Source: Brevibacillus aydinogluensis
Lineage (GTDB): Bacteria > Bacillota > Bacilli > Brevibacillales > Brevibacillaceae
Reading direction: 5' to 3' (one strand)
NCBI RefSeq assembly: GCF_031954365.1
Contig: NZ_JAUSVZ010000001.1
Length of the DNA stretch: 64,000 bases
Shown here one piece after another: positions 52,545-60,123 of the stretch (the stretch's first letter is position 1; every line of letters begins with the position of its first letter). The notes beneath the pieces are model-generated. The model made no database searches. It was not told the origin of the DNA and worked only from the letters and a program-made list of their open reading frames with translations. The translations under genes were made by a program, and so were the position numbers.

Positions 52545-53321
52545 ATGTTCGACGAAGTGGATCGTGTCAAAGAGAGGAGGCGGGCGCGGATGGAGCGGAT
52601 TCGCTCACAGTCGCGCGACAGTCTGGCCCCGTTTGTCGACGACTGGAAAGATCCGATCGACCCCGACGACGCTCTGTTTCCATACGCTTCCCCCCGGAAC
52701 AGCACCATGCCCCAACTGCCTGACCGGGAGCAATGGGGCATCCGGATCTTCGCGTCCGCGCTATTGGTGGGTCTGGCCTATCTGATTTTCCAAACGTCCG
52801 TCGTTCCGTTGGACTGGAAACATTCGGCGCGCGAAGTGATGACGCGCGATTTTAATTTTGCCGGCGTGGCCGACTGGTACGAAGCGCGCTTCGGTGCATT
52901 GCCGACGCTGTTGCCGTCCCTGTCGGGCAAGAAAGCGGTTCCGGTGGACGGGCACAGCACACAGACCGTCTGGAAATGGCCGGCTTCGTGGAAAGTGGTG
53001 AAGCCCTTTGACCATGCCAGCGGCAAGGTTGTGCTGAGCACCGGGACAGACGGTGCGGTCACGATGGGCGAGGCCGGGTGGGTGACGTTTGTGGGGGAAA
53101 AGCCTGGTTTTGGCACGACGGTGGTTGTCCGTCTGGCCCAGGGACGGGAGATGTGGTTTGGCAATTTGGAGAAAATTCAGGTCGCGGTAAACGACTTTCT
53201 CCAGCCGGGACAGGTGGTGGGCATCCCGCGAGCCGTCAATGAAACGGCCCGGTATCTGTACCTGGGGGCACGGGCGCAGGAGCAGGCGATCGATCCGCTG
53301 GATGTGATTTCCTTTGAATGA
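52545..53321 (+). CDS. spoIVFA: SpoIVFA-like M23-fold regulator of the SpoIVFB protease
   Basis: A 258-residue bitopic protein: charged N-terminus, membrane helix at about 66-84 (GIRIFASALLVGLAYLIF), then a LytM/M23-like beta domain (KVVKPFDHASGKVVLSTGTDGAV, GFGTTVVVRLAQGREMWFGNLEKI). The HxH/HxxxD metal ligands of true M23 peptidases are not evident, fitting a non-catalytic partner. In B. subtilis SpoIVFA holds SpoIVFB inactive in the outer forespore membrane. The gene overlaps spoIVFB. A TATAAT at 52484-52489 may serve as -10, but the operon should be sigma-E controlled. Confidence 0.85.
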   Translation: MFDEVDRVKERRRARMERIRSQSRDSLAPFVDDWKDPIDPDDALFPYASPRNSTMPQLPDREQWGIRIFASALLVGLAYLIFQTSVVPLDWKHSAREVMTRDFNFAGVADWYEARFGALPTLLPSLSGKKAVPVDGHSTQTVWKWPASWKVVKPFDHASGKVVLSTGTDGAVTMGEAGWVTFVGEKPGFGTTVVVRLAQGREMWFGNLEKIQVAVNDFLQPGQVVGIPRAVNETARYLYLGARAQEQAIDPLDVISFE

Positions 53322-54150
53322 GTGGCGCCCGTTTGGCATCCGCCTGCGCATTCACCTGCTGTTTTGGATTGTGATCGGCATGTCGATCCTGTTGGGAAAG
53401 TTTTGGGAGATTATCACCCTGTTTGTGATCGTGCTGATTCACGAGATGGGGCATATCGCGGTCGCCAGGGAGCTGGGCTGGACGGTCACGGAAGTGGAAT
53501 TGCTGCCGTTTGGCGGCGTGGCGACGATGGAGGAAGCCTACGCAGTCGATCCGCTTGACGAGATTGTGGTGGCCCTGGCCGGCCCGTTTCTCAACGTGAT
53601 CATGATCGCGGTCTCCCTGGTATGCTGGTATGCCGACATCTGGACGGATGAGTGGGCCCGCTTTTTCCTGGCCGGCAACGTGGCGGTCGCCGGCTTCAAC
53701 CTGCTGCCGATCTGGCCGCTGGATGGGGGGCGGATCGTTCAAGCTGTCCTCTGCTGGTGCATGCCATACCGCCGGGCAGCCATCGCGTCGCTGACACTGA
53801 GCGCCATGCTGTCTGCACTGATGCTGGGTGTGTCTGTCCTGTCTCTGCAGACGAATGTCGCCGTGGTGGCCGTGTATCTGCTGGCCGTCAACATTCAGGC
53901 CTTTTTGCGTTTTCCCTACCAATTCATCCGCTTTCTGATGGAAAAATACGCGCGCCAGCCGGAAGAGTACGGTGTGCGGGCCTTGACCGTTCCGCCCGAG
54001 TCGACGGCGATGGAGGTGTCTCATCTGCTGCGGCGCGGCTGTTCCCACCTGGTCTACGTGCAGGGGAGCGGTCTGCTGGCTGAGGAGCGGCTGCTGCATG
54101 CGCTTCTGTTTGAAAACAAACACGATACCGCCGTCGGGCAGTTGGTGTGA
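53314..54150 (+). CDS. spoIVFB: Stage IV sporulation intramembrane metalloprotease SpoIVFB
   Basis: Site-2-type zinc protease (M50B) that releases sigma-K from pro-sigma-K in the mother cell. It has 278 residues and six hydrophobic segments. Zinc motif HEMGH is near residue 43; the third ligand lies in NLLPIWPLDGGR near residue 128. The C-terminal 75 residues (ALTVPPESTAMEVSHLLRRGCSHLVYV) form a CBS-like domain. A TTG start at 53314 overlaps the spoIVFA stop by eight bases, so translation is coupled. No sigK gene is in the window. Confidence 0.92.
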   Translation: MNEWRPFGIRLRIHLLFWIVIGMSILLGKFWEIITLFVIVLIHEMGHIAVARELGWTVTEVELLPFGGVATMEEAYAVDPLDEIVVALAGPFLNVIMIAVSLVCWYADIWTDEWARFFLAGNVAVAGFNLLPIWPLDGGRIVQAVLCWCMPYRRAAIASLTLSAMLSALMLGVSVLSLQTNVAVVAVYLLAVNIQAFLRFPYQFIRFLMEKYARQPEEYGVRALTVPPESTAMEVSHLLRRGCSHLVYVQGSGLLAEERLLHALLFENKHDTAVGQLV

Positions 54151-54318
54151 GCGCGGCCCCGCCGCTTTTCTTTTTTTCACCGCTGTGGTAGAGTACGTGG
54201 TGCGAGTGATGATGCGGACCCCGCCCAAGCGATGGTGGGCATGGCGTGGACGTGCGGGACGTCAAGCCGGCCCGTCCGTCTTACATGCGCGGGAAGAGGG
54301 AAAAAGGAGAGGAACGGC

Positions 54319-55851
54319 GTGAAACAGGTGGCTATCAGCGGGTCTGGCGGCAGGCTCTGGGCGGCGCTGCTTGAACAGGGGCGACTGGTCGAATGGCGCA
54401 GCGAACAGGCGGAGACGGAACCGCAGGCGGGTTGTGTCTACCGGGGCAGGGTGACGGATGTGCTGCCGGGGATACAGGCCGCCTTTGTCGACATCGGCCA
54501 GGGAAAAAACGCCTTTTTGTACGTGGACGATGCCCTGCCGCCGTTTCATGGAACGGAAAAGCGCCTGATCAACGAGCTGGTGCGAGTAGGTGAAACACTG
54601 CTGGTGCAGGTGAGCAAGGAAGCGGCGGAAGGGAAGGCGCCAAAAGTGACGACGCGCGTCAGCATCCCCGGCCGACTGCTGGTGTACCTGCCTCCGGAGG
54701 GACGAGCCGTCGGGACGGTGGAAAACGGCCTGCCGGTCGCAAGCGTGCCGGCCGAGCCGACTGCCCGCGTCTCGGTTTCGCGCAAGATTGCGGACGAGGC
54801 AAAACGGCGGAAGCTGCGGGAGCGGGCCGCCGGACTGCTGGAGGACGGCGAAGGAGTGATCGTGCGGACGGAAGCCGAACATGTCGACGATGAAGCAGTG
54901 GCCCGCGAGCTAACCTTTTTGCGAAAGCGCTGGCGGGAAGCGCTCGCCTCGGCCGCCGGGCGGAAAACGCCGTGCCTGATCTGCCGCGATGTCGGACTGA
55001 TTGAGGCGGCACTGCGCGACTTTGGAGCGGAGGACGCGGAGGAGATCATCGTCGAAGAGACGGCCGCCTTTCAGCGCGTCAAGGAACTGACGGAGGCGCT
55101 GTATCCCGACGCGGCGGACAAGATTCGCCGCTATCAGGGCAGGGAACCGCTGTTTGAGCGGCTCGGCTTGGTGGCCCAACTGGACCGGGCGCTGCAGCGG
55201 CGCATCCCCCTGCCGAGCGGCGTCCATCTCGTGTTTGACCGCACGGAAGCGATGACGGTGATCGACGTCAACACGGGAGCCTTTAGCGGCAAAGGGGGAC
55301 AGCAGCGCGAACAGGCGATAACTGCCGCCAACCTGGAAGCGGCCCGGGAGATTGCCCGTCAACTGCGGCTGCGCGACATCGGTGGGATTGTCCTGATCGA
55401 TTTTGTAAACATGCAGGAAGCGGCCAATCGGGAGCGGGTGTTGGCTGCCCTGCGCGCCGAAGCGGCCAAGGATACGGCGCCGGTGGCGGTGTTAGGCATG
55501 ACCGCGCTCGGCCTGGTTGAGCTGACTCGCAAGCGGGTGCGGGCCAGCCTGGCCGAACGGATGACGGAGCCGTGCCCCTGCTGTGGCGGAACGGGACGAG
55601 TCCTCTCCGTCGACGAACTGGAGCGCCGACTGTTTGACGAGCTGGGCGGGCTTGTCCGCAGCCAGGAGGCGGAAGCGGCGCTGATCGAGGTGCCGGCCCG
55701 GATGTACGAACGCTTGGCGGCTGATAGTCCAGAGGGGCGGCCGCTGCATCTGTACGTGCTGCGCGCTGACCATCTTCCGCCCGAGCGATACCGCATCCTG
55801 TACGCCGGCCGCAGAGAGGAAGCGGACCGGCTGTATCGGGAAAAAGCATAA
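54319..55851 (+). CDS. rng: Ribonuclease E/G family endoribonuclease
   Basis: A 510-residue RNase G-like enzyme. The N-terminal S1 domain holds GCVYRGRVTDVLPGIQAAFVDIG; the catalytic magnesium ligands are D316 (VIDVNTG) and D361 (LIDFVNM); the zinc-link CPCCGGTG at 419-426 supports dimerization. It lacks the long C-terminal degradosome scaffold of RNase E. B. subtilis has RNase Y and J instead of this enzyme, but many other Bacillota keep rng next to rplU, as here. GTG 54319 has AAGGAGAGG upstream. Confidence 0.93.
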   Translation: MKQVAISGSGGRLWAALLEQGRLVEWRSEQAETEPQAGCVYRGRVTDVLPGIQAAFVDIGQGKNAFLYVDDALPPFHGTEKRLINELVRVGETLLVQVSKEAAEGKAPKVTTRVSIPGRLLVYLPPEGRAVGTVENGLPVASVPAEPTARVSVSRKIADEAKRRKLRERAAGLLEDGEGVIVRTEAEHVDDEAVARELTFLRKRWREALASAAGRKTPCLICRDVGLIEAALRDFGAEDAEEIIVEETAAFQRVKELTEALYPDAADKIRRYQGREPLFERLGLVAQLDRALQRRIPLPSGVHLVFDRTEAMTVIDVNTGAFSGKGGQQREQAITAANLEAAREIARQLRLRDIGGIVLIDFVNMQEAANRERVLAALRAEAAKDTAPVAVLGMTALGLVELTRKRVRASLAERMTEPCPCCGGTGRVLSVDELERRLFDELGGLVRSQEAEAALIEVPARMYERLAADSPEGRPLHLYVLRADHLPPERYRILYAGRREEADRLYREKA

Positions 55852-55857
55852 AATGCC

Positions 55858-55886
55858 TTGACTGTACAGTACAGGTATGGTAACCT
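55858..55886 (+). promoter_or_regulatory. Promoter of rplU-prp-rpmA
   Basis: TTGACT (55858-55863), a 17-base spacer and TAACCT (55881-55886) with an upstream TG. It overlaps the rng 3' end by no bases and begins seven bases after the stop. Confidence 0.65.
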
Positions 55887-55889
55887 AAT

Positions 55890-55990
55890 GTCTGTCATGC
55901 AGCTATGCCTCGCGCATACTGTAACCGCTCGAATCAGGTTGGACAAGACGCCGTTCGCGGCGCACCTGCACAGGCGAGTCTGAGTATAGG
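55890..55990 (+). promoter_or_regulatory. Probable L21 leader
   Basis: The leader folds into nested helices: CTCG (55928-55931) with CGAG (55975-55978), CAGGT (55935-55939) with ACCTG (55964-55968), and CGCCG-TTCG-CGGCG (55949-55962), a UUCG-capped hairpin. Position before rplU corresponds to the Rfam L21 leader of Bacillota, thought to sense free L21; I could not test a match to the family model. Confidence 0.55.
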
Positions 55991-56001
55991 AGGTGCACAA
56001 C

Positions 56002-56313
56002 ATGTACGCAATTATCGAAACCGGCGGCAAGCAATACAAAGTAGAAGAAGGCTCTGTTCTCTACATCGAGAAACTGGCTGCAGGCGAAGGTGACGTAGTT
56101 ACTTTCGACAAAGTTCTCTTTGTAAGCAAAGACGGCAAAGTTACGGCAGGTACTCCTACCGTAGCAGGCGCAACGGTAACCGGCAAAGTAGAAAAACACG
56201 GTAAAGGTCAAAAAATTATCGTGTACAAATACAAAGCCAAGAAAAACTACCGTCGCAAACAAGGTCACCGTCAACCGTTCACCAAAGTTGTGATCGAAAA
56301 GATCAATGCGTAA
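56002..56313 (+). CDS. rplU: 50S ribosomal protein L21
   Basis: A 103-residue ribosomal protein that binds 23S rRNA. MYAIIETGGKQYKVEEG at the start and KKNYRRKQGHRQPFT near the C-terminus are the standard signatures. Start at ATG 56002, directly behind TAGGAGGTG; an upstream ATG at 55993 overlaps that ribosome site and is rejected. Codon choice is visibly more biased than in neighbouring genes, as usual for ribosomal proteins. Confidence 0.99.
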   Translation: MYAIIETGGKQYKVEEGSVLYIEKLAAGEGDVVTFDKVLFVSKDGKVTAGTPTVAGATVTGKVEKHGKGQKIIVYKYKAKKNYRRKQGHRQPFTKVVIEKINA

Positions 56314-56331
56314 TTTTGGTGACGTACCGAG

Positions 56332-56685
56332 ATGATTACCGTAACTGTTCAGCGCAATGCGCACTGTGAAATTGAAGAGATTGCGATTTCGGGACATGCC
56401 AACGCCGGCAGGCATGGCGAGGACATCGTCTGTGCAGCCGTGTCCGCGGTCAGTCTCGGGATCGTCAATTCGATTCAGCCACTGCTCGGATTTGTTCCGG
56501 ACGTTGAGCACGCAGCAGAAGAGGGCGGGTTTCTCCGCTGGAGAGTGGGCCGTCTCGACGACGCTCGCCTTCATGAGAAACAACAGCTCTTGGCTGAGAG
56601 CATGGTTGTTGCCCTGTTTGTTGTAGCTGAAACGAACGGAAAATACGTGGCGATTCACGATTCAAAATGGCAAGGAGGTGCCTGA
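56332..56685 (+). CDS. prp: Ribosomal-processing cysteine protease Prp
   Basis: A 117-residue protease (YsxB) that removes the N-terminal extension of L27. The dyad is H22 in ISGHANAG and C34 in EDIVCAAVSA, the expected spacing. The start at ATG 56332 lies 18 bases after rplU. It is sandwiched between rplU and rpmA, and rpmA here does encode the matching extension, so the pair is functional by sequence. Confidence 0.95.
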   Translation: MITVTVQRNAHCEIEEIAISGHANAGRHGEDIVCAAVSAVSLGIVNSIQPLLGFVPDVEHAAEEGGFLRWRVGRLDDARLHEKQQLLAESMVVALFVVAETNGKYVAIHDSKWQGGA

Positions 56686-56687
56686 CT

Positions 56688-56987
56688 ATGAAATTCCTGT
56701 TCCCAGTTGACCTGCAGTTCTTCGCCTCCAAAAAAGGGGTAGGTTCTACCAAGAACGGTCGCGACTCCATCTCCAAACGTCTGGGTGTGAAGCGCGGCGA
56801 CGGTCAATTCGTGAAAGCTGGCAACATCCTCGTACGCCAACGCGGTACGAAGATCTACCCGGGTGCTAACGTCATGAGAGGCGGCGACGACACGCTGTTT
56901 GCAACGGCTGACGGCATCGTTCGCTTCAAGCGTCTGGGCCGCGATCGCAAACAAGTGGTGATCGAACCGGTCGCTTCTCAAGCGTAA
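56688..56987 (+). CDS. rpmA: 50S ribosomal protein L27 with Prp-cleaved N-terminal extension
   Basis: A 99-residue ribosomal protein whose N-terminus reaches the peptidyl transferase centre. MKFLFPVDLQFFASKKG shows the LQFF-ASKK cleavage site (cut expected between F12 and A13) recognised by Prp. GQFVKAGNILVRQRGTKIYPG is the family signature. ATG 56688 follows CAAGGAGGTG, a near-perfect ribosome site. Terminator 15 bases after the stop. Confidence 0.98.
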   Translation: MKFLFPVDLQFFASKKGVGSTKNGRDSISKRLGVKRGDGQFVKAGNILVRQRGTKIYPGANVMRGGDDTLFATADGIVRFKRLGRDRKQVVIEPVASQA

Positions 56988-57001
56988 ATAGTTCGGAGAC
57001 G

Positions 57002-57033
57002 AAAACCCAGCCTTGTCGCTGGGTTTTCTTTTT
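57002..57033 (+). terminator. Rho-independent terminator of rplU-prp-rpmA
   Basis: AAAACCCAG pairs with CTGGGTTTT around an eight-base loop and is followed by CTTTTT. Confidence 0.9.
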
Positions 57034-57075
57034 ATCCGGCATGGAGGATTTCTTTTAGTCGTTACGCACGTATGG

Positions 57076-57081
57076 TACAAT
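57076..57081 (+). promoter_or_regulatory. Possible extended -10 of spo0B-obg
   Basis: TACAAT preceded by TG (TATGGTACAAT) looks like an extended -10; no convincing -35 is seen. If used, it excludes the ATG at 57080 as the spo0B start. Confidence 0.45.
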
Positions 57082-57118
57082 GGTAGAAGAAAGAAATTTA
57101 TCGGTTTGGGTGGGGAAG

Positions 57119-57703
57119 ATGAGGGACGAGCGCACGCTGTTCACGCAGCAAACTGATCAACTGCTGGCCGTATTGAACCGGCAGCGGCACGACTGGCTCA
57201 ACCATGTCCAGGTTTTGCTCGGCTACCTGCGTCTGGGCCGCTTGGAAGAAGGTGAAAAGTACCTGAAACGCATCGCGGAGCTGGCCATGCAGGAAAGCAT
57301 GGTGGCCAGGCTGAACAGCTCGCTGCTGTCCGTCTTCTTTTTGACGTTTAACGCGCTAAACAATGACCTGCTGCTGGAAGTGGATGTCTGCAGCGAAGTG
57401 GACCTGCGCAAGGCAGCAGCAGACGAGCATGACCTGTTTCAGTTGGTGGCAGGTATTGTGTTTACGGTCGGAGAGCACCTGGACCGGAATGAATTTGAAC
57501 CGGCCAGCATGCAAATCAGCTTGTACCGAGGCGAAAAGGGCATCCATTTTCGCTTTGACCTGGCCGGGAAGCTGCGTGCATCCGCGCAGTGCGAACTGGA
57601 AAAACTGGTACGTGACAAGAGTCGAATTCCGGTGATAATCACCGCGTGCATACATACAGACGAGGAATGGGTACTGGAAACGGCTGTTCCAGTGGCGGAA
57701 TGA
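57119..57703 (+). CDS. spo0B: Sporulation initiation phosphotransferase Spo0B
   Basis: Transfers phosphate from Spo0F to Spo0A in the sporulation phosphorelay. It has 194 residues. The phospho-accepting histidine is H24 in NRQRHDWLNHVQVLLGYL, the start of the four-helix dimerization hairpin; the C-terminal half is a degenerate ATPase-like fold without nucleotide motifs (QISLYRGEKGIHFRFDLAG). I chose ATG 57119 (MRDERTLF), which gives the B. subtilis length and follows GGGTGGGG; an ATG at 57080 lies within a -10-like element. The order rpmA-spo0B-obg is conserved in Bacillus. Confidence 0.9.
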   Translation: MRDERTLFTQQTDQLLAVLNRQRHDWLNHVQVLLGYLRLGRLEEGEKYLKRIAELAMQESMVARLNSSLLSVFFLTFNALNNDLLLEVDVCSEVDLRKAAADEHDLFQLVAGIVFTVGEHLDRNEFEPASMQISLYRGEKGIHFRFDLAGKLRASAQCELEKLVRDKSRIPVIITACIHTDEEWVLETAVPVAE

Positions 57704-57716
57704 GAGAGGTGACAGC

Positions 57717-58994
57717 ATGTTTGTCGATCAGGTAAGGATTTACGTGAAGGGGGGAGACGGCGGAAATGGAGCCGTCTCTTTCCGACGGGAAAAATACGTG
57801 CCGCTGGGCGGGCCGGCCGGCGGTGACGGCGGGCGCGGCGGAGATGTGGTCTTCGTCGTGGATGAAGGGCTGCGCACGCTGGTGGATTTTCGCTACCAGA
57901 AGCATTTCAAGGCTCCGCGCGGCGAGAACGGACGCAATAAAGGGCAGCACGGAGCCGGAGCGGAAGACCTCGTCGTGCGGGTTCCTCCGGGGACGACCGT
58001 GATTGATGACGATACCGGGGAGGTCATCGCCGACCTGGTCGAGAACGGACAGCGGGCCGTCATCGCCAAAGGCGGGCGCGGCGGACGGGGCAACATCCGC
58101 TTTGCCACACCGGCCAATCCGGCGCCGCACATCTCGGAGAACGGTGAACCGGGACAGGAGCGCTATGTGAGACTGGAGCTGAAGCTGATTGCCGATGTCG
58201 GTCTGGTCGGCTATCCCAGCGTCGGCAAATCGACGCTTTTGGCCAGCGTAACGGCGGCCAAGCCGAAGATTGCCGCCTACCACTTTACCACGCTGACGCC
58301 CAACCTGGGCGTGGTCGATCTGGGCGAACGCAGTTTCGTCATGGCGGACCTGCCGGGGCTGATCGAAGGGGCGCATGAAGGTGTGGGGCTGGGGCACCAG
58401 TTTTTGCGACACGTAGAGCGGACCCGTCTGATCGTCCACGTGATCGACATGGCAGCCGTGGACGGACGCGACCCGGTGGAAGATTTCCATCAGATCAACC
58501 GGGAACTGAAGCTGTACAACCTGAAGCTGGAAGAGCGGCCGCAGATCGTCGCCGCCAACAAGATGGACCTGCCCGAGGCAAAGGAGAATTTGCGCCGCTT
58601 TCAGGAACTGGTGCCCGGTGTGACCGTGTACGAAATTTCAGCGGCTACCCGCCAGGGGGTACAGGAGCTGATGCACGCCGTGGCCGATCTGTTGGAAACG
58701 CTGCCGGACAAGCCGGCTGTCGAAGAGGTGGCGGAAGCGGAAGAGCGCGTCGTCTTCCGCGCAGAGAAAGAGCCGGAGCCGTTTGAGATTTCCCGCGACA
58801 ACGAGGTATATGTCGTCAGCGGCGAAAAAATTGAAAAGCTGGTCCGCATGACCAATCTGAACAGCTACGATTCTGTTCAGCGCTTCGCCCGCATGATGCG
58901 CAGCATGGGCGTGGACGAAGCCCTGCGCAAACACGGGGCCAAGGATGGCGACACCGTCCGCATTGGTGATTTTGAGTTTGAATTTGTGGAGTGA
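57717..58994 (+). CDS. obg: GTPase Obg/CgtA
   Basis: Ribosome-associated GTPase essential for 50S maturation and coupled to sporulation onset. It has 425 residues. The Gly-rich Obg fold covers residues 1-158 (VYVKGGDGGNGAVSFRREK), the G domain has GYPSVGKST from about residue 165, DLPGLIEGAHEG and NKMD, and the C-terminal OCT domain (FEISRDNEVYVVSGEKIEKL) is present. It starts 13 bases after spo0B. Confidence 0.98.
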   Translation: MFVDQVRIYVKGGDGGNGAVSFRREKYVPLGGPAGGDGGRGGDVVFVVDEGLRTLVDFRYQKHFKAPRGENGRNKGQHGAGAEDLVVRVPPGTTVIDDDTGEVIADLVENGQRAVIAKGGRGGRGNIRFATPANPAPHISENGEPGQERYVRLELKLIADVGLVGYPSVGKSTLLASVTAAKPKIAAYHFTTLTPNLGVVDLGERSFVMADLPGLIEGAHEGVGLGHQFLRHVERTRLIVHVIDMAAVDGRDPVEDFHQINRELKLYNLKLEERPQIVAANKMDLPEAKENLRRFQELVPGVTVYEISAATRQGVQELMHAVADLLETLPDKPAVEEVAEAEERVVFRAEKEPEPFEISRDNEVYVVSGEKIEKLVRMTNLNSYDSVQRFARMMRSMGVDEALRKHGAKDGDTVRIGDFEFEFVE

Positions 58995-59001
58995 TAACAG
59001 T

Positions 59002-59661
59002 ATGGCGGATATCCCCTCCCTTTCTCCGTTTATTGCGGACAAGCGGTTGCAGCGGGGCGGAGCGGTAGAACTGGTGACGCCCTTGGCAGCAAATCGGCCG
59101 CTTCATGCCATCGTCGAACATGTTCATTCGGGCTATCTGATCCTTTCGTACGTGGAGAGCGACACGAACACCTCCCTGTTGGGAACCATCGTCCGTCTGC
59201 GCTGGGAAACGGATGAAGCCATTACCTGGCTGAGTCTGCAGGTGGTGCAGGAACAGGCGGTGTGGCCCGTGAAGCTGGCGCGCCTGGTGCCGACCAGCAT
59301 CGAACAGGAAGCCAAAGGAGAGCGGCCGCTCCTGCAGCCTGATTTTGTCATCAATGTTCCGTACAAAATCATGGGAGCCCGACCCATAGAAGAAAGCGGG
59401 GAGGGCGTCCTGCTTCGGTTTTCCCCGACGCATCTGATTGTCGGCACGGACGGATTCGTCTCCGTCGGCGATTTTTTGCACTTGTCCTTTTTTCTTCCGC
59501 ATTACAAGCAGGAACTGGTGGCGATGACAAAAGTGGTGGAGAAGACGTTTCGGGACGGTTCGGCGGTGTTAAAGCTGGTCATCACCGATCTGGAGGAAAG
59601 ATATCGTTACGTGCTGCAGCGTTATTACGAAAAATTGGCACAATCCGGACGCAACGCATAA
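59002..59661 (+). CDS. Divergent YcgR/PilZ-like protein
   Basis: A 219-residue cytosolic protein. The pattern of a beta-rich N-terminal domain (GGAVELVTPL, HAIVEHVHSGYLILSYV, GTIVRLRW) followed by a second domain (FVSVGDFLHLSFFLPHYKQEL, RYRYVLQRYYEKLAQ) resembles YcgR-type PilZ proteins. The RxxxR and D/NxSxxG c-di-GMP-binding motifs are missing, so ligand binding is doubtful. It starts eight bases after obg with GGAG upstream and is probably co-transcribed with it. Fold assignment is by pattern only; I cannot exclude an unrelated family. Confidence 0.5.
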   Translation: MADIPSLSPFIADKRLQRGGAVELVTPLAANRPLHAIVEHVHSGYLILSYVESDTNTSLLGTIVRLRWETDEAITWLSLQVVQEQAVWPVKLARLVPTSIEQEAKGERPLLQPDFVINVPYKIMGARPIEESGEGVLLRFSPTHLIVGTDGFVSVGDFLHLSFFLPHYKQELVAMTKVVEKTFRDGSAVLKLVITDLEERYRYVLQRYYEKLAQSGRNA

Positions 59662-59734
59662 GTCTTGCAATTCCTTGCAACGAGCAGGAATGCGTGAACG
59701 TCTCAGGAAGAAAGCGTTCGTCCGGAGGAAATAA

Positions 59735-59767
59735 ATGGAATATTTTGGGAGCAAAAAGTATGCCTGA
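59735..59767 (+). other. Ten-codon mini-ORF with a strong ribosome binding site
   Basis: CCGGAGGAAATAA precedes an ATG that reads MEYFGSKKYA and stops inside the left arm of the terminator. It may be chance, but the ribosome site is better than that of many genes in the window. Confidence 0.25.
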
Positions 59768-59787
59768 CCACAGGCATACTTTTTTTG
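59753..59787. terminator. Bidirectional rho-independent terminator
   Basis: AAAGTATGCCTG pairs perfectly with CAGGCATACTTT around ACCA, flanked by A and T runs. It separates the PilZ-like gene from the convergent 50-residue gene. Confidence 0.92.
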
Positions 59788-59797
59788 CTGTGCCCGT

Positions 59798-59950
59798 TTA
59801 CTTGTTGCCGCTCGGATCTTCCACTGCGTGGGGAGACTGGGCCATTTTTTTCCCCCGCGTGTTGTCGCCGAACTGGTCCAAATCGCTCGGCTTGGCGGCG
59901 GGGTGGTTGTTCCGGCGCTCCGACTTGTCCGTCTTGCCGCGTCCAGCCAT
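59798..59950 (-). CDS. Small hydrophilic protein, possibly spore-associated
   Basis: A 50-residue protein beginning MAGRGKTDKSERRNN and containing PSDLDQFGDNTRGKKMAQSP. It is rich in Lys, Asn, Asp, Gly and Ser, with no hydrophobic stretch, resembling minor small acid-soluble spore proteins in composition. GCGAGGTGAG stands at proper distance before ATG 59950, and a strong terminator begins 11 bases after the stop, so it forms a complete transcription unit. I do not recognise a named family; the spore link is compositional inference only. Confidence 0.65.
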   Translation of the reverse strand: MAGRGKTDKSERRNNHPAAKPSDLDQFGDNTRGKKMAQSPHAVEDPSGNK

Positions 59951-60050
59951 TGGTCACTCACCTCGCTTTGCTCTGGGTCCGTTATAGTCTGTGCCAAGGG
60001 AAATTCGCTCATGTACGAGCAGGCGAGCACAAAAAATTGCATAGAAGGAT

Positions 60051-60078
60051 TGTCAGGGGAAAAGGGATCAGCTATAAT
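60051..60078 (+). promoter_or_regulatory. Promoter of the pheB-hom-thrCB genes
   Basis: TTGTCA (60051-60056), a 16-base spacer and TATAAT (60073-60078), followed by a short leader of about 40 bases to the GTG start. Confidence 0.75.
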
Positions 60079-60123
60079 GTCCTCTAGGCGAAAACAACTG
60101 TTTTTCTCAGGAGGACACAACGT

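Noticed and set aside
57080..57118. Upstream ATG for spo0B
   Set aside because: It overlaps a TACAAT extended -10 and makes the protein longer than its family; ATG 57119 fits better.
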